From positions 2,949,501 to 3,013,500 of the forward strand of contig NZ_JAHREN010000001.1 of the NCBI RefSeq assembly GCF_019084075.1: DNA of 64,000 nucleotides, given 5' to 3'. Below the pieces are notes generated by a model that was given only the letters and a program-made list of their open reading frames with translations, made no database searches and had not been told where the DNA came from. The DNA is from Siccirubricoccus sp. G192. GTDB taxonomy: Bacteria > Pseudomonadota > Alphaproteobacteria > Acetobacterales > Acetobacteraceae. Made by a program: the position numbers and the translations under genes. This document shows, piece after piece, positions 27,555 to 36,866 of the stretch. The first letter of the stretch is position 1. Each line of letters starts with the position of its first letter.

Positions 27555-28595
27555 TCAGCGGGCGGCCGGCACGCCCGGCAACGCCGCCAGCACCTCCGCC
27601 CTGGCCCGGCTGAGCCAGCTACCACGATGCGCGGCGTCGTTCCGCGCCAGGTATTCCCGCGCCGCCGGCGTCAGCCGGTACAGCGCCTCCTGCCCCGGGT
27701 CCGGGTGGAATTCGCGGGCGAGGCGGAGCGCCGCCGCGCCGGCCCGCAGCCCCTGCCACAGCACCCCGTTCCGTGCACCCTTCACCTGATAGGCCAGGAA
27801 GCGCGGCAGCAGCGTCGCCGCAGGGGTGCCGGATTTCAGCGCGATGTAGAGCCGGTTGCGGACGAAGTGGAACCAGCGCGTGCCGGACCAGGCAAAGCGC
27901 CGCTCGCCGCTGACCTTGTGCCGCACCGCGATGTCGCCGCGATAGCGGATGCGGCGGCCGAGATTGATGGCGCGAAGCGCGAAGTCGAACTCCTCCCAGG
28001 CGAAGAACAGCGCGTCGTCATAGCCGCCCGCCGCCGCGAAATCGGCGCGGCGGATGGCATGGCCGGCACCTACGAAGGTTACGGTGTCGAAGCTCTCCGC
28101 CGCGCGTGGCAGCAGCGAGGCCGGGTAGCCCCAGGAGGAGAGATCCTCGGCGCCGGTCGCATGCACCAGGATGCGGCAGCCGATGGCGGCGAGATCCGGC
28201 TCCGCCTCGAGCGCCTGCACGGCGCGGGCGAGCGTGTCCGGGGTGGCGAATTCCGCATCATTGTCGAGGGCGAAGACCACCCGCCCTTGCCCTAGCGCGG
28301 TTGCGCGGTTGCGGCCGCCGGCCACGCCCCAATTGCGGTCGAGCTGCACCAGTGTCGCATCCGCCGCGCCCTCCACGGCGGCGGCCAGCATGGCGAGGTT
28401 CTCCGGCCGGCTGCCCTGATCGGCGATCCAGACATGCTTCGCCACCCCGGCCTGCGCCCGGGCGGAGGCGATGGCGGCGATGGTATCCTCGGCCCGGTCG
28501 AGCGCCAGGATGATGACATCGGCGGCATAGCCCGGCGCGGGCGGCGCCTCGGCGCCGGCCAGGTGGCGGGGCTGCGGGTAGGCGGGCCAGTTCAC
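27555..28595 (-). CDS. Family 2 glycosyltransferase
   Basis: The 346-residue GT-A enzyme has DVIILALDRAEDTIAAI at the nucleotide-binding start, LDRNWGVAGGRNRAT, and the metal-binding aspartates of VFALDNDAEF. The acceptor region FVGAGHAIRRADFAAAGGYD with AWEEFDFALRA (the ED catalytic-base pattern) follows. The C-terminal third is basic and partly hydrophobic, suggesting membrane association. It resembles GT2 rhamnosyl- or galactosyltransferases of capsule loci. Its start overlaps the stop of the next upstream gene by four bases (ATGA), and it ends the minus-strand GtrA/sugar-transferase/GT transcript. Donor and acceptor sugars unknown. Confidence 0.87.
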   Translation of the reverse strand: MNWPAYPQPRHLAGAEAPPAPGYAADVIILALDRAEDTIAAIASARAQAGVAKHVWIADQGSRPENLAMLAAAVEGAADATLVQLDRNWGVAGGRNRATALGQGRVVFALDNDAEFATPDTLARAVQALEAEPDLAAIGCRILVHATGAEDLSSWGYPASLLPRAAESFDTVTFVGAGHAIRRADFAAAGGYDDALFFAWEEFDFALRAINLGRRIRYRGDIAVRHKVSGERRFAWSGTRWFHFVRNRLYIALKSGTPAATLLPRFLAYQVKGARNGVLWQGLRAGAAALRLAREFHPDPGQEALYRLTPAAREYLARNDAAHRGSWLSRARAEVLAALPGVPAAR

Positions 28596-29623
28596 GCCGG
28601 CGTCCCGCCTTCCAGCCCCGCCGTGCTGAAATCCGGGGCCGGGATGGCGAGATAGGCGATCCGCTTCGCCTCCTTCCGGCCGCGCGTCACGGTATCCAGG
28701 ATCAGCCCGCAGGCGAAGGCGAGGAAGGAGAGCAGCACCAGGCCGGTCGAGAGCACCGCCGTCGGCAGCCGCGGTACCAGCCCGCTGCGCAGGAATTCCA
28801 GCACCACCGGCACCGAGAGCCCGACCCCCAGCAGCAGCAGCAGCGCGCCGGCGCTCGCGAAGAAGGCCAGCGGCCGCTCGCGCTGCACCAGCAGGAGGAT
28901 GGTGCGAAGGATGCGGAACCCGTCGCTATAGGTGCGCAGCTTGCTGACCGAGCCCTGCGGCCGCTCGCGATAGGGCGTCAGCAACTCGCCGACCGGCAGC
29001 ATCAACTCCAGCGCGTGGACGGTGAACTCGGTCTCGGTCTCGAACCCCTCGGCGAGCGCCGGGAAGCTCTTCACGAAGCGACGGGAGAAGGCGCGGTAGC
29101 CCGACAGCATGTCGGTGATGCGGTTGCCGAAGATCTGCCGCACCATGCCGGTGAGCAGCGCATTGCCGAAGCGGTGGCCGGGGCGATAGGCGGCGGTGGC
29201 GTCGGTGACGCGCACCCCGGTCACCATGTCGAGCTGCTGTTCCAGCAGCAGCCGCACCAGTTCCGGCGCCACGGCCGCATCATAGGTGCCGTCGCCATCG
29301 ACCAGCAGGTAAACATCCGCCTCGATATCGGCGAACATGCGCCTGACCACATGGCCCTTGCCCTGCAGCGTCTCGGTCCGCACCACGGCACCGGCCGCGG
29401 CCGCCACCTGCCGCGTCCGGTCCCCCGAGTTATTGTCGTAGACGTGGATGGTGGCCAGCGGCAGCGCGGCCCGGAAGGCGGCGACGACGCCGGGAATCGC
29501 GACTTCCTCGTTGTAGCAGGGGATCAGCACGGCGATGCGCGGGGCCGCGGCACGGCTCTCCGGTGCGGGACCCGTGGCTGCGGAACCGGCGCCCGGGCGG
29601 GCCGGAAGAAGGGTATGGGACAT
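28592..29623 (-). CDS. Family 2 glycosyltransferase, dolichol-phosphate-mannose-synthase-like with C-terminal membrane helices
   Basis: The 343-residue protein has a GT2 catalytic domain with IAVLIPCYNEEVAIPGVV, VYDNNSGDRT, GKGHVVRRMF and the DxD of LLVDGDGTYD. It is followed by LSGYRAFSRRFVKSFP and two C-terminal membrane hairpins (about residues 245-315). This is the DPM1/GtrB-like layout: sugar is moved from a nucleotide donor to polyprenyl phosphate. Together with the GtrA-like protein upstream, it could provide a periplasmic lipid-linked sugar to decorate the polysaccharide. It ends ATGA-coupled to the next GT2 gene. Confidence 0.88.
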   Translation of the reverse strand: MSHTLLPARPGAGSAATGPAPESRAAAPRIAVLIPCYNEEVAIPGVVAAFRAALPLATIHVYDNNSGDRTRQVAAAAGAVVRTETLQGKGHVVRRMFADIEADVYLLVDGDGTYDAAVAPELVRLLLEQQLDMVTGVRVTDATAAYRPGHRFGNALLTGMVRQIFGNRITDMLSGYRAFSRRFVKSFPALAEGFETETEFTVHALELMLPVGELLTPYRERPQGSVSKLRTYSDGFRILRTILLLVQRERPLAFFASAGALLLLLGVGLSVPVVLEFLRSGLVPRLPTAVLSTGLVLLSFLAFACGLILDTVTRGRKEAKRIAYLAIPAPDFSTAGLEGGTPA

Positions 29624-29664
29624 CGGGCGTGCTCCGACCGGTCTGGGCGATGGTGGCCGGCGGC

Positions 29665-31188
29665 TCAGCAGGCGTTGCGCATGCGGGCCACGGCCACCAG
29701 GGTGCGGACCAGGATCACCACGTCAAGCCAGAGCGACCAATTCTCGATATACTCCAGATCGCTCTCGACGCGACGGATGAGCTTCTCCTCCGTCTGGGTC
29801 GGGCCGCGCCAGCCGCGCACCTGCGCGAGGCCGGTGAGGCCGGGCTTCACCCGGTGCCGGGCGGCGTAATGCGCCACAACCTCCTCGAAGGGGCGCCCGC
29901 CGGCGCGGGTGCCAGGGGCATGCGGCCGTGGCCCGATGAAGGACATCTCGCCGCGCAGGATATTGAAGATCTGCGGCAATTCATCGAGCGAGGTGCGGCG
30001 CAGGACGGCGCCGACGCCGGTGACGCGCGGGTCACCTTCCAGGACTTGGCGCTCGGCGCCGGGATCGGCATCCGCATGGTGCATGGTGCGGAATTTGAAG
30101 ACGTGGAATTCCTGGTTGTTGAAGCCGGTGCGGCGCTGGCGGAACAGGACCGGGCCGGGCGTCTCGAGCCGGATCGCCAGGGCGATCAGCGCCATCGGCA
30201 CCGCCGCCACCGCCAGGGCGCCAAGCGCGAGCACATAGTCCTCGGTCACCTTCAGCGCCCCGGCCCAACCCCGGATCGGCCGATCGGCGAGGCGCAGCAT
30301 CGGCAGTCCGCCGGCGTCGAGCCCGCCCGGCTGCCCGGCGCGATAGGCAGCGAGGTCGGGCGCAAGGCGGAGATCCACGGGGTAGTCGGCGAGCAGGGTT
30401 TCCAGGCGCCGCAGCCGTGCCTCCGCGGCCCAGGGCAGGGTCAGAACCACCTGGTCCACCTCGCCGCGCCGGATCATGCCGAGCAGCGTCTCGACCTGCC
30501 CGAGATGCGGCACGCCGCTCTGGCCATGGCCGCGCGCGGCGAGGCCGCGCCACCCGTCATCGACCAGGCCGAGGAGGCGGAGGCTCTGGTCCGGCCAGGC
30601 CTGCAGCGCCGCCGCGAAACGCGCGGCCTGTGGCCCATCGCCCACCAGCACGACGCGGGTGCGCGTGCGCCGGGGCGCCGCCCGGAGCGCGGCGGCGGCG
30701 GCCAGCCTGCCGCCGAGCAGCGCCGGCGCCGCCAGCAGAAGCCAGAACAGCGCGAGGCCGGGCCCGAAATCCGCCCGGGCATCCAGTGCCAGGGCCGCCA
30801 GCGCCGTCCCGCCAAGAGCGGCCGCGAGGCTGCCAAGCGCCGCCAGCATCGCGCGCCGGCCGCCGAAAAGCCCGCCATGCCGATAGGCGCCGGCCGCCCC
30901 CGCCAGGCTGACGAAAAACAGGATCAGGACGCCGATCAGCGGCCAGGCCGGACCGCCTTCCGGGCTCGGGCCGAATCGCAGCAGCAGGCCACCGCCGGCC
31001 ACCATGCCGATATCGAGCAGCACCACCGACGCGGCCAGGAGCGCGGGAGGCAGCGGCTTCGTGCTGGCCCAGTGGTGGGACGTCCGGCGCGTGCGGGTCC
31101 TGGCGGCGGTGCGGTAGTCGCCCCAGCCGGCCTCCGCCACCGCGGGGACCAGGCGAGTATCCGACGGGCGCGGCTCGGGCGGGCTCAT
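29665..31188 (-). CDS. Polyprenyl-phosphate sugar-1-phosphate transferase (WcaJ/ExoY type)
   Basis: The protein has about 507 residues. Four to five N-terminal membrane helices precede a Rossmann-like CoA-binding domain (VVLVGDGPQAARFAAAL). Another helix and the bacterial sugar transferase domain follow: RQRRTGFNNQEFHVFKFRTM, RVTGVGAVLRRTSLDELPQI, MSFIGPRPHAPG, VKPGLTGLAQVRGWRG. It transfers sugar-1-phosphate from a UDP-sugar to undecaprenyl phosphate, the committed step of repeat-unit assembly. Either ATG 31188 or 31197 may start it. Downstream lies the DPM-like glycosyltransferase after 41 bp. Confidence 0.92.
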   Translation of the reverse strand: MSPPEPRPSDTRLVPAVAEAGWGDYRTAARTRTRRTSHHWASTKPLPPALLAASVVLLDIGMVAGGGLLLRFGPSPEGGPAWPLIGVLILFFVSLAGAAGAYRHGGLFGGRRAMLAALGSLAAALGGTALAALALDARADFGPGLALFWLLLAAPALLGGRLAAAAALRAAPRRTRTRVVLVGDGPQAARFAAALQAWPDQSLRLLGLVDDGWRGLAARGHGQSGVPHLGQVETLLGMIRRGEVDQVVLTLPWAAEARLRRLETLLADYPVDLRLAPDLAAYRAGQPGGLDAGGLPMLRLADRPIRGWAGALKVTEDYVLALGALAVAAVPMALIALAIRLETPGPVLFRQRRTGFNNQEFHVFKFRTMHHADADPGAERQVLEGDPRVTGVGAVLRRTSLDELPQIFNILRGEMSFIGPRPHAPGTRAGGRPFEEVVAHYAARHRVKPGLTGLAQVRGWRGPTQTEEKLIRRVESDLEYIENWSLWLDVVILVRTLVAVARMRNAC

Positions 31189-31279
31189 GCCGTGCATGCC
31201 AGGGCCTTGAGCCGGACGGGCGATGCGTCAGGGGCCGGCTTCCGGGGAGGGCATCCGCTATGCATGGCTTCTGTGATCT

Positions 31280-31753
31280 TCACCGTCCGGCATGCCGGGA
31301 CACTCCGGCGTCCTGGCCGAAGACGAAACGTCGCGTTAGCAGAAAGTTCCCTGCCAGCCCAGCAACGGATCCTGCCGCAACCCCGAGCACCGGGTTTGCG
31401 GCAACTGTCGGAACCAGGGCGATGAGCGTGCCATAGGTGCCGTAGTTGCATACGAATCCGGACAGATTGACGGTCAGGAACAGTGCCCACTGCCGCATCG
31501 GCCGTGCCCGGCCGGCTTCCCGGAAGGTCCAGGCGCGATTCATCGCGAATGTCGCGCTCGCCGCCGCCACATAGGAAAGGACACGGCCAAACCAGGGACC
31601 AAGCCCCAGGGCCAGCGCGAGCGTCAGAACGGCGGCATCCACCACGAAGCCGGCCGCTCCCACCAGGCCGAAGCGCAGGAACTCGCCCGCCCAACGCGTG
31701 CGGCCAATACCCAGGCGATTCGCCAGGGTTGCCTGGGAAGGAGATGCGATCAT
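31280..31753 (-). CDS. GtrA family membrane protein
   Basis: This 157-residue protein has four membrane helices and the GtrA opening LRFGLVGAAGFVVDAAVL. It includes ATFAMNRAWTFRE after helix two and NFLLTRRFVFG at the end, both conserved. GtrA-like proteins are thought to flip polyprenyl-phosphate-linked glucose or other sugars for periplasmic glycosylation, normally with a GtrB (DPM-like) enzyme, which is present at 28592-29623. It is the first gene of this minus-strand group; the next gene starts 91 bp downstream. Confidence 0.87.
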   Translation of the reverse strand: MIASPSQATLANRLGIGRTRWAGEFLRFGLVGAAGFVVDAAVLTLALALGLGPWFGRVLSYVAAASATFAMNRAWTFREAGRARPMRQWALFLTVNLSGFVCNYGTYGTLIALVPTVAANPVLGVAAGSVAGLAGNFLLTRRFVFGQDAGVSRHAGR

Positions 31754-31989
31754 GTGTTTGCTTCCGGATACATGCAGGATACCGGTGATTATGTGCGCTG
31801 CACAAACACAGCACGGTGAGGCTTATACCGCCCGATGTCGCCGTGCGGTGTTGTCACGATCCATGGCGCATGGCGGTATGCGCGGGCGCCATGCAAATGC
31901 CGGCGAAGCGAAGCCTTTCGGAACCCTTGCCCGGTTTCGGGCATGGCCCTAACTCGACAATTTGGCAACAGGATGACGGGGAACGAACC
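31754..31989. other. Divergent gap between the polysaccharide locus and the peptide-transport array
   Basis: The 236-bp region carries no supported gene. TGTGTTTG at 31753-31760 and CAAACACA at 31803-31810 form a perfect 8-bp inverted repeat. Within it lies TGTGC-GCT-GCACA at 31792-31804. These palindromes sit where promoters for gtrA and the first binding-protein gene should lie, and may bind a regulator. Confidence 0.4.
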
Positions 31990-33609
31990 ATGCGGCGACG
32001 GGATGTTCTGAGGACCGGCGCCTTAGGCGCGACCGGACTCGCCTTGCCGGCCGGTCTGGCCGATCGGGCGCTGACCAGCCCGGCCCTGGCGCAGCCCGCC
32101 GCCAACCGGGTGCTGAAATTCATTCCGCAATCGGATGTTGCCGTTGTCGACCCGATCGTGACCACCGCCTATGTCACGCGGCATCACGGCTTCCTGATCT
32201 ATGATACCCTCTATGGCGTCGATGCCGAGTTCAAGCCGCAGCCGCAGATGGCCGAGGGGCATCGGGTGGAGGATGGCGGCCGCCGCGTCACCATCACCTT
32301 GCGGCCCGGGCTGAAATCCCACGATGGCGAGCCGGTGCGGGCGCGCGACGCCGTCGCCTCCATCAAGCGCTGGGGCCAGCGCGACGCGATGGGCCAGGCG
32401 CTGCTGGCGGCGACCGATGAACTGGTGGCGGATGACGACCGCAATCTCACCTTCCGCCTGAAACGCCCCTTCGCGCTGCTGTTCGACGCCCTGGCCAAGC
32501 CCAGCTCCCCGGTTCCCTTCATCATGCCGGAGCGGATCGCCAGCACCGACGCCAATACGCCGATCCGCGACATCGTGGGTTCCGGCCCCTTCCGCTGGGT
32601 GGCATCGGAGCGGGTGCCCGGCAGCCGCGTGGTCTATGAGCGCAACCCGGACTATGTGCCGCGCGAAAGCGGCACCGCCGCCTGGACCTCGGGCCCCAAG
32701 AAGGTGCATTTCGACCGGGTCGAATGGCATGTGATGCCGGACGCCTCCACCGCCGCCGCCGCTCTGCAGAATGGCGAGATGGACTGGTGGGAGCAGCCCA
32801 CCGCCGACCTGCTGCCGCTGCTCCGGCGCAACCGCAACCTGACATTGGAGGTCCAGGACCCGACCGGGCTGCTTGGCATCTGCCGGTTCAACCATTTGCA
32901 TCCGCCCTTCAACAACCCCGCCATCCGGCGGGCGCTGCTCGGCGCCGTGAACCAGGCCGATTACATGTCAGCGGTGATCGGCACCGACCCGTCGCAATGG
33001 CGCCAGGGCGTGGGCTTCTTCCCGCCGGGGACGGCGATGGCGAGCGAGGTGGGGCTGGAGGCGCTGACCAGCCCGCGCGACTACGACAAGGTCAAGCGCG
33101 ACTTGGCCGCCGCCGGCTACAAGGGCGAGAAGGTGGTGCTGATCGCCGCCTCCGACTTCCCCTCGCTCAACGCCATGGCGCAGGTTGGGCGCGACATGCT
33201 GGTGAAATCGGGGATGAATGTGGATTACGTCTCCACCGATTGGGGCTCGGTGGTGCAGCGCCGTGCCAGCCGGGAGCCGGTGGAACGCGGTGGCTGGAGC
33301 GTGTTCTTCACCTTCTTCGCCGGGCTGGATTTCATCAACCCCGCCTCGCATCTCGGCCTGCGCGGCAATGGGCCGAATGCCTGGTTCGGCTGGCCGACCA
33401 TGCCGCGGATCGAGGAACTGCGGAACGCCTGGCTGGAGGCGCCGGATCTCGAGGCGCAGAAGCGGCTCGCGGCGGAGATCCAGGCCGAGGCCTTCAAGGA
33501 GGTGCCCTATCTGCCGGTCGGCCAGTATTTCCAGCCCTGGGCCTACCGGCGCGGCATCACCGGCGTGCTGACCGGCATGCCGCTGTTCTGGAACGTGCAG
33601 CGGGCCTGA
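31990..33609 (+). CDS. Peptide ABC transporter substrate-binding protein (family 5), array copy 1
   Basis: The 539-residue family-5 receptor (DppA/OppA fold) has a Tat-like leader MRRRDVLRTGALGATGLALP. After the leader come LKFIPQSDVAVVDPIVTTAYV, YDTLYGVDAEFKPQPQMAEG, KSHDGEPVRARDAVASIKRW and, late, CRFNHLHPPFNNPAIRRALL. It is the most divergent opening of the six (FIPQSD rather than VPQANL). The ATG at 31990 follows GGGGAACG; an in-frame codon at 31816 is too far upstream of the leader. It binds an oligopeptide or similar ligand in the periplasm for the dppBCDF transporter encoded downstream. A strong hairpin follows the gene. Confidence 0.9.
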   Translation: MRRRDVLRTGALGATGLALPAGLADRALTSPALAQPAANRVLKFIPQSDVAVVDPIVTTAYVTRHHGFLIYDTLYGVDAEFKPQPQMAEGHRVEDGGRRVTITLRPGLKSHDGEPVRARDAVASIKRWGQRDAMGQALLAATDELVADDDRNLTFRLKRPFALLFDALAKPSSPVPFIMPERIASTDANTPIRDIVGSGPFRWVASERVPGSRVVYERNPDYVPRESGTAAWTSGPKKVHFDRVEWHVMPDASTAAAALQNGEMDWWEQPTADLLPLLRRNRNLTLEVQDPTGLLGICRFNHLHPPFNNPAIRRALLGAVNQADYMSAVIGTDPSQWRQGVGFFPPGTAMASEVGLEALTSPRDYDKVKRDLAAAGYKGEKVVLIAASDFPSLNAMAQVGRDMLVKSGMNVDYVSTDWGSVVQRRASREPVERGGWSVFFTFFAGLDFINPASHLGLRGNGPNAWFGWPTMPRIEELRNAWLEAPDLEAQKRLAAEIQAEAFKEVPYLPVGQYFQPWAYRRGITGVLTGMPLFWNVQRA

Positions 33610-33620
33610 CCCCCCCCGCC

Positions 33621-33652
33621 ACCGGGCGCGGCTTGCGGCGGCGCCCGGTTTC
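33621..33652 (+). terminator. Strong hairpin after array copy 1, attenuator or weak terminator
   Basis: ACCGGGCGC at 33621-33629 pairs perfectly with GCGCCCGGT at 33641-33649 around an 11-base loop, followed by only three Ts. It lies 12 bases after the stop of the first binding-protein gene. It could protect that mRNA's 3' end and lower expression of the downstream genes, a classic arrangement for over-producing a binding protein. Confidence 0.5.
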
Positions 33653-33702
33653 GCGGTTCACTCCCCGCAACGGCCGGATCCACCGGCCCCGGGGAGACAA
33701 GG

Positions 33703-35289
33703 ATGTTCCGACGTGACCTGCTGGCCGGCGCTGCCGCCGGCGCCGCGGCGCTGCCGCGCTTCGCCATCGCCCAGCCATCGCAGGCACGCCTGCTGCGGAT
33801 GGTGCCGCAGGCCAACCTCACCAGCATCGACCCGATCTGGACCACCGCGAACATCACGCGGAACCACGGGTTCATGGTCTATGACACGCTCTACGGCCTG
33901 GATGCGCAATTCCGCACCCAGCCGCAGATGGCCGAGGGCCATCAGGTGGAGCAGGATGGCAAGCTGGTCACCATCACGCTTCGGACCGGCCTGAAATTCC
34001 ATGATGGCAAGCCGGTGCGGGCCGCCGATTGCGCCGCCAGCATCGCCCGCTGGATGAAGCGCAATCCGACCGGGCAGAAGCTCGCCAGCGTGCTGGATGC
34101 GATGGAGGCGGTGGACGACCGGCGGTTGCGCATCCGCCTGAAGAAACCCTTCCCCATGCTGATCCACGGCCTGGGTAGCCCGACCAACCCGGTCTGTTTC
34201 ATCATGCCGGAGCGGATCGCCAGGACCGATGCCTTTACCCAGATCCGGGATGCCACCGGCAGCGGCCCCTTCCGCTTCAAGACCGACGAGTTCAACTCCG
34301 GCAGCCGCGTGGTCTATGAACGCAACCCGGACTATGTGCCGAACCCGACCGGCCAGCCCAGCCTGACTGCCGGCCCGAAACAGGTGCATTTCGACCGGGT
34401 AGAGTGGCACATCATCACCGATGCCGCCACCTCCGCCGCCGCTCTGCAAGCCGGCGAGATCGACTGGTTCGAGCAGCCGCCGCCGGAGATCCAGCAGCTC
34501 TTTGGCCGCAACCGGCAGATCGTGGTGGAGGCGATGGATCCGCTGCCGCTGACCGGCATCCTGCGCTTCAACCACCTGAATCCGCCCTTCAACGACAAGA
34601 AGATGCGGCAGGCGCTCCTGCCGGCGATCGACCAGGCGGATTACATGGCCGCAGTGGTCGGACCGGACCCGAAGATGTACAGGACCGATGTTGGTTTCTT
34701 CACGCCCGGCACGCCGATGGCTTCCGATGCCGGGCTCGGCCCGCTGACCGGGCCGCGCAGCATCGACAAGGCGAAGGCGCTGCTGAAGGAGGCCGGCTAT
34801 ACCGACCAGCTCATCCGCCTGATCGGGCCGACCGACATCCTGGCGCCCACCGCCCTGACCCAGGTGGGTGCCGATATGTTCCGCCGGCTCGACGTCAACC
34901 TGGACTTCGCGCTGAGCGACTGGGGGACGGTGGTGCAGCGGCGGACCAGCAAGGAACCGCTGGACAAGGGCGGCTGGAGCGTCCTCTACACCGCATTCTC
35001 CTCCTTCGAATTCCTCGACCCGGCGGCGCATACCCCGTTGCGCGGCAATGGCGCCGCCGCTTGGCCGGGCTGGCCGACCATCCCGCGGCTGGAGGAACTG
35101 CGCGACGCCTGGTTCGATGCGCCGGATCTCGCCGCCCAGCAGCGCATCTGCCGCGAGATGCAGGAGGTGGCGATGGATGAGCTGCCCTACATCCCGGTCG
35201 GTGCCTATATTTCCAACACGGCGCTGCGGAAGAACCTGCAGGACCGGGTTTCGGGCTTCGCCATCTTCTGGAACATCAGGAGGGTGTAA
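33703..35289 (+). CDS. Peptide ABC transporter substrate-binding protein (family 5), array copy 2
   Basis: The 528-residue receptor has leader MFRRDLLAGAAAGAAALPRF. The mature opening is LRMVPQANLTSIDPIWTTAN, then YDTLYGLDAQFRTQPQMAEG, KFHDGKPVRAADCAASIARW, EIDWFEQPPPEIQQLFGRN and LRFNHLNPPFNDKKMRQALL. The EQPPPEIQQL segment is shared almost exactly with copy 3, so these two are the closest pair in the array. GGGGAGACAAGG precedes the ATG. Its TAA overlaps the next ATG by one base (TAATG), coupling the two. Ligand unknown; family members bind di- or oligopeptides, nickel chelates or glutathione. Confidence 0.9.
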   Translation: MFRRDLLAGAAAGAAALPRFAIAQPSQARLLRMVPQANLTSIDPIWTTANITRNHGFMVYDTLYGLDAQFRTQPQMAEGHQVEQDGKLVTITLRTGLKFHDGKPVRAADCAASIARWMKRNPTGQKLASVLDAMEAVDDRRLRIRLKKPFPMLIHGLGSPTNPVCFIMPERIARTDAFTQIRDATGSGPFRFKTDEFNSGSRVVYERNPDYVPNPTGQPSLTAGPKQVHFDRVEWHIITDAATSAAALQAGEIDWFEQPPPEIQQLFGRNRQIVVEAMDPLPLTGILRFNHLNPPFNDKKMRQALLPAIDQADYMAAVVGPDPKMYRTDVGFFTPGTPMASDAGLGPLTGPRSIDKAKALLKEAGYTDQLIRLIGPTDILAPTALTQVGADMFRRLDVNLDFALSDWGTVVQRRTSKEPLDKGGWSVLYTAFSSFEFLDPAAHTPLRGNGAAAWPGWPTIPRLEELRDAWFDAPDLAAQQRICREMQEVAMDELPYIPVGAYISNTALRKNLQDRVSGFAIFWNIRRV

Positions 35290-36866
35290 TGCAGCGGCGC
35301 GCGTTCCTCGGTGCCACGGCGGCAGCGGCGCTGGCGCGGCCGGCGGTGGCACAGGGCAGGGCGCGCGTGCTGCGCTTCGTGCCGCAGGCGGATCTCTCCA
35401 GCCTGGACCCGGTCTGGACCACCTCCAACGTCACCCGGAACATGGGCTACATGGTCCATGACACGCTCTATGGCAGCGACGCGCAGTTCCGCCCGCGGCC
35501 GCAGATGGCGGCGGGGCATGTGGTCGAGGAGGAGGGGCGGCGCGTCACCATCACGCTCCGCCCCGGGCTGCGCTTCCATGATGGGGAGGCGGTGCTGGCG
35601 CGGGATTGCGTCGCCAGCATCAGCCGCTGGATGCGGCGCCATGCCATGGGCCAGAAGCTGGCGCCGGCCGTGGAGGAATTGGCGGCGCTGGATGACCGGC
35701 GCCTGCAATTCCGCCTGAAGCGGCCCTTCCCGCTGCTCTTCGAGGCGCTGGGCTCGCCGGTGGCGCCGCCCTGCTTCATCATGCCGGAGCGCCTGGCCAG
35801 GACCGATCCCTTCACGCAATTGCGCGAGGTGATGGGCAGCGGTCCCTATAAATCCCTGGACCGCGAATTCATTGCTGGCAGCGGCGCCGCCTTCGAGCGC
35901 AATGCCGCCTATGAGCCGACCCCGGCCGAGGGAACCGGCTATACCGCGGGGCCCAAACTCGCGCATTTCGACCGGGTAGAGTGGCACATCATCCCGGATG
36001 CCGCGACCGCCGCCGCCGCACTCCAGGCTGGCGAGATCGACTGGTACGAGCAGCCGCCGCCCGAGATCCAGCAATTACTCCGCCGCAACCGGGCGCTGGC
36101 GATCGAGGCCATGGACCCGGCGCCGATGATGGCGCTGATGCGCTTCAACCACCTGCACCCACCCTTCAACGACCGCCGCATCCGCCAGGCGCTGCTGCCG
36201 GCCATCAACCAGGAGGAGTTCATGCATGCGGCGGTGGGCACCGACCCCTCGCTCTATGTGACCGATGCCGGCATCTTCACGCCCGGTGGCCCGATGGCGA
36301 GCGAGGCCGGGCTGGAGCCGCTGCGCGGGCCACGCAGCCTCGACCGTGCCAAGGCCCTGCTGCGGGAGGCCGGCTATACCAACCAGATGATCCGGCTGCT
36401 CGGCCCGACGGATATCCTGGTGCCTTCGGCGCTGACCCAGGTGGCGCTCGACCTGTTCCGCCGGCTGGGCGTGAACCTCGATGCGGTGCTGACCGATTGG
36501 GGCACGGTGGTGCAGCGCCGCACCAGCCGGGAGCCGCTGGAACGCGGCGGCTGGTCGGTTTCCATGTATGCCTTCAGCTCCATGGATTTCATGACGCCGG
36601 CCACCAACCCGACGCTCCGCGCCAATGGCGCCGGCGCCTGGTTCGGCTGGCCCGACATCCCACCGCTGGAGGCGCTGCGCGACGCCTGGTTCGAGGCTCC
36701 TGACCTGGCCAGGCGGCAGGAACTGGCGCGCGAGATGCAAGTGTTGGCGATGCAGGAACTGCCCTTCATCCCGGTGGGCGCCTACCGCTCGCAGACGGCG
36801 ATCCGGCGGGACCTGGCGGACCGGGTGCGGGGGCTGGCGATCTTCTGGGGCATCCGGCGGACTTAG
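35289..36866 (+). CDS. Peptide ABC transporter substrate-binding protein (family 5), array copy 3
   Basis: The 525-residue receptor has leader MQRRAFLGATAAAALARPAV. The opening is LRFVPQADLSSLDPVWTTSN, then HDTLYGSDAQFRPRPQMAAG, RFHDGEAVLARDCVASISRW, EIDWYEQPPPEIQQLLRRN and MRFNHLHPPFNDRRIRQALL. It is translationally coupled to copy 2 through a one-base overlap. Its TAG stop is the first three bases of a TAGAGC-bounded palindromic element, so the element may have been inserted at, or recombined into, the gene end. Like the others it should deliver ligand to the single dppBCDF transporter downstream. Confidence 0.9.
   Translation: MQRRAFLGATAAAALARPAVAQGRARVLRFVPQADLSSLDPVWTTSNVTRNMGYMVHDTLYGSDAQFRPRPQMAAGHVVEEEGRRVTITLRPGLRFHDGEAVLARDCVASISRWMRRHAMGQKLAPAVEELAALDDRRLQFRLKRPFPLLFEALGSPVAPPCFIMPERLARTDPFTQLREVMGSGPYKSLDREFIAGSGAAFERNAAYEPTPAEGTGYTAGPKLAHFDRVEWHIIPDAATAAAALQAGEIDWYEQPPPEIQQLLRRNRALAIEAMDPAPMMALMRFNHLHPPFNDRRIRQALLPAINQEEFMHAAVGTDPSLYVTDAGIFTPGGPMASEAGLEPLRGPRSLDRAKALLREAGYTNQMIRLLGPTDILVPSALTQVALDLFRRLGVNLDAVLTDWGTVVQRRTSREPLERGGWSVSMYAFSSMDFMTPATNPTLRANGAGAWFGWPDIPPLEALRDAWFEAPDLARRQELAREMQVLAMQELPFIPVGAYRSQTAIRRDLADRVRGLAIFWGIRRT

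Noticed and set aside
31851..31879. A TTGTCA / CGGTAT pair with 17-base spacing before the first receptor gene
   Set aside because: The -10 match is poor and such pairs arise by chance; the start of transcription cannot be fixed from it.
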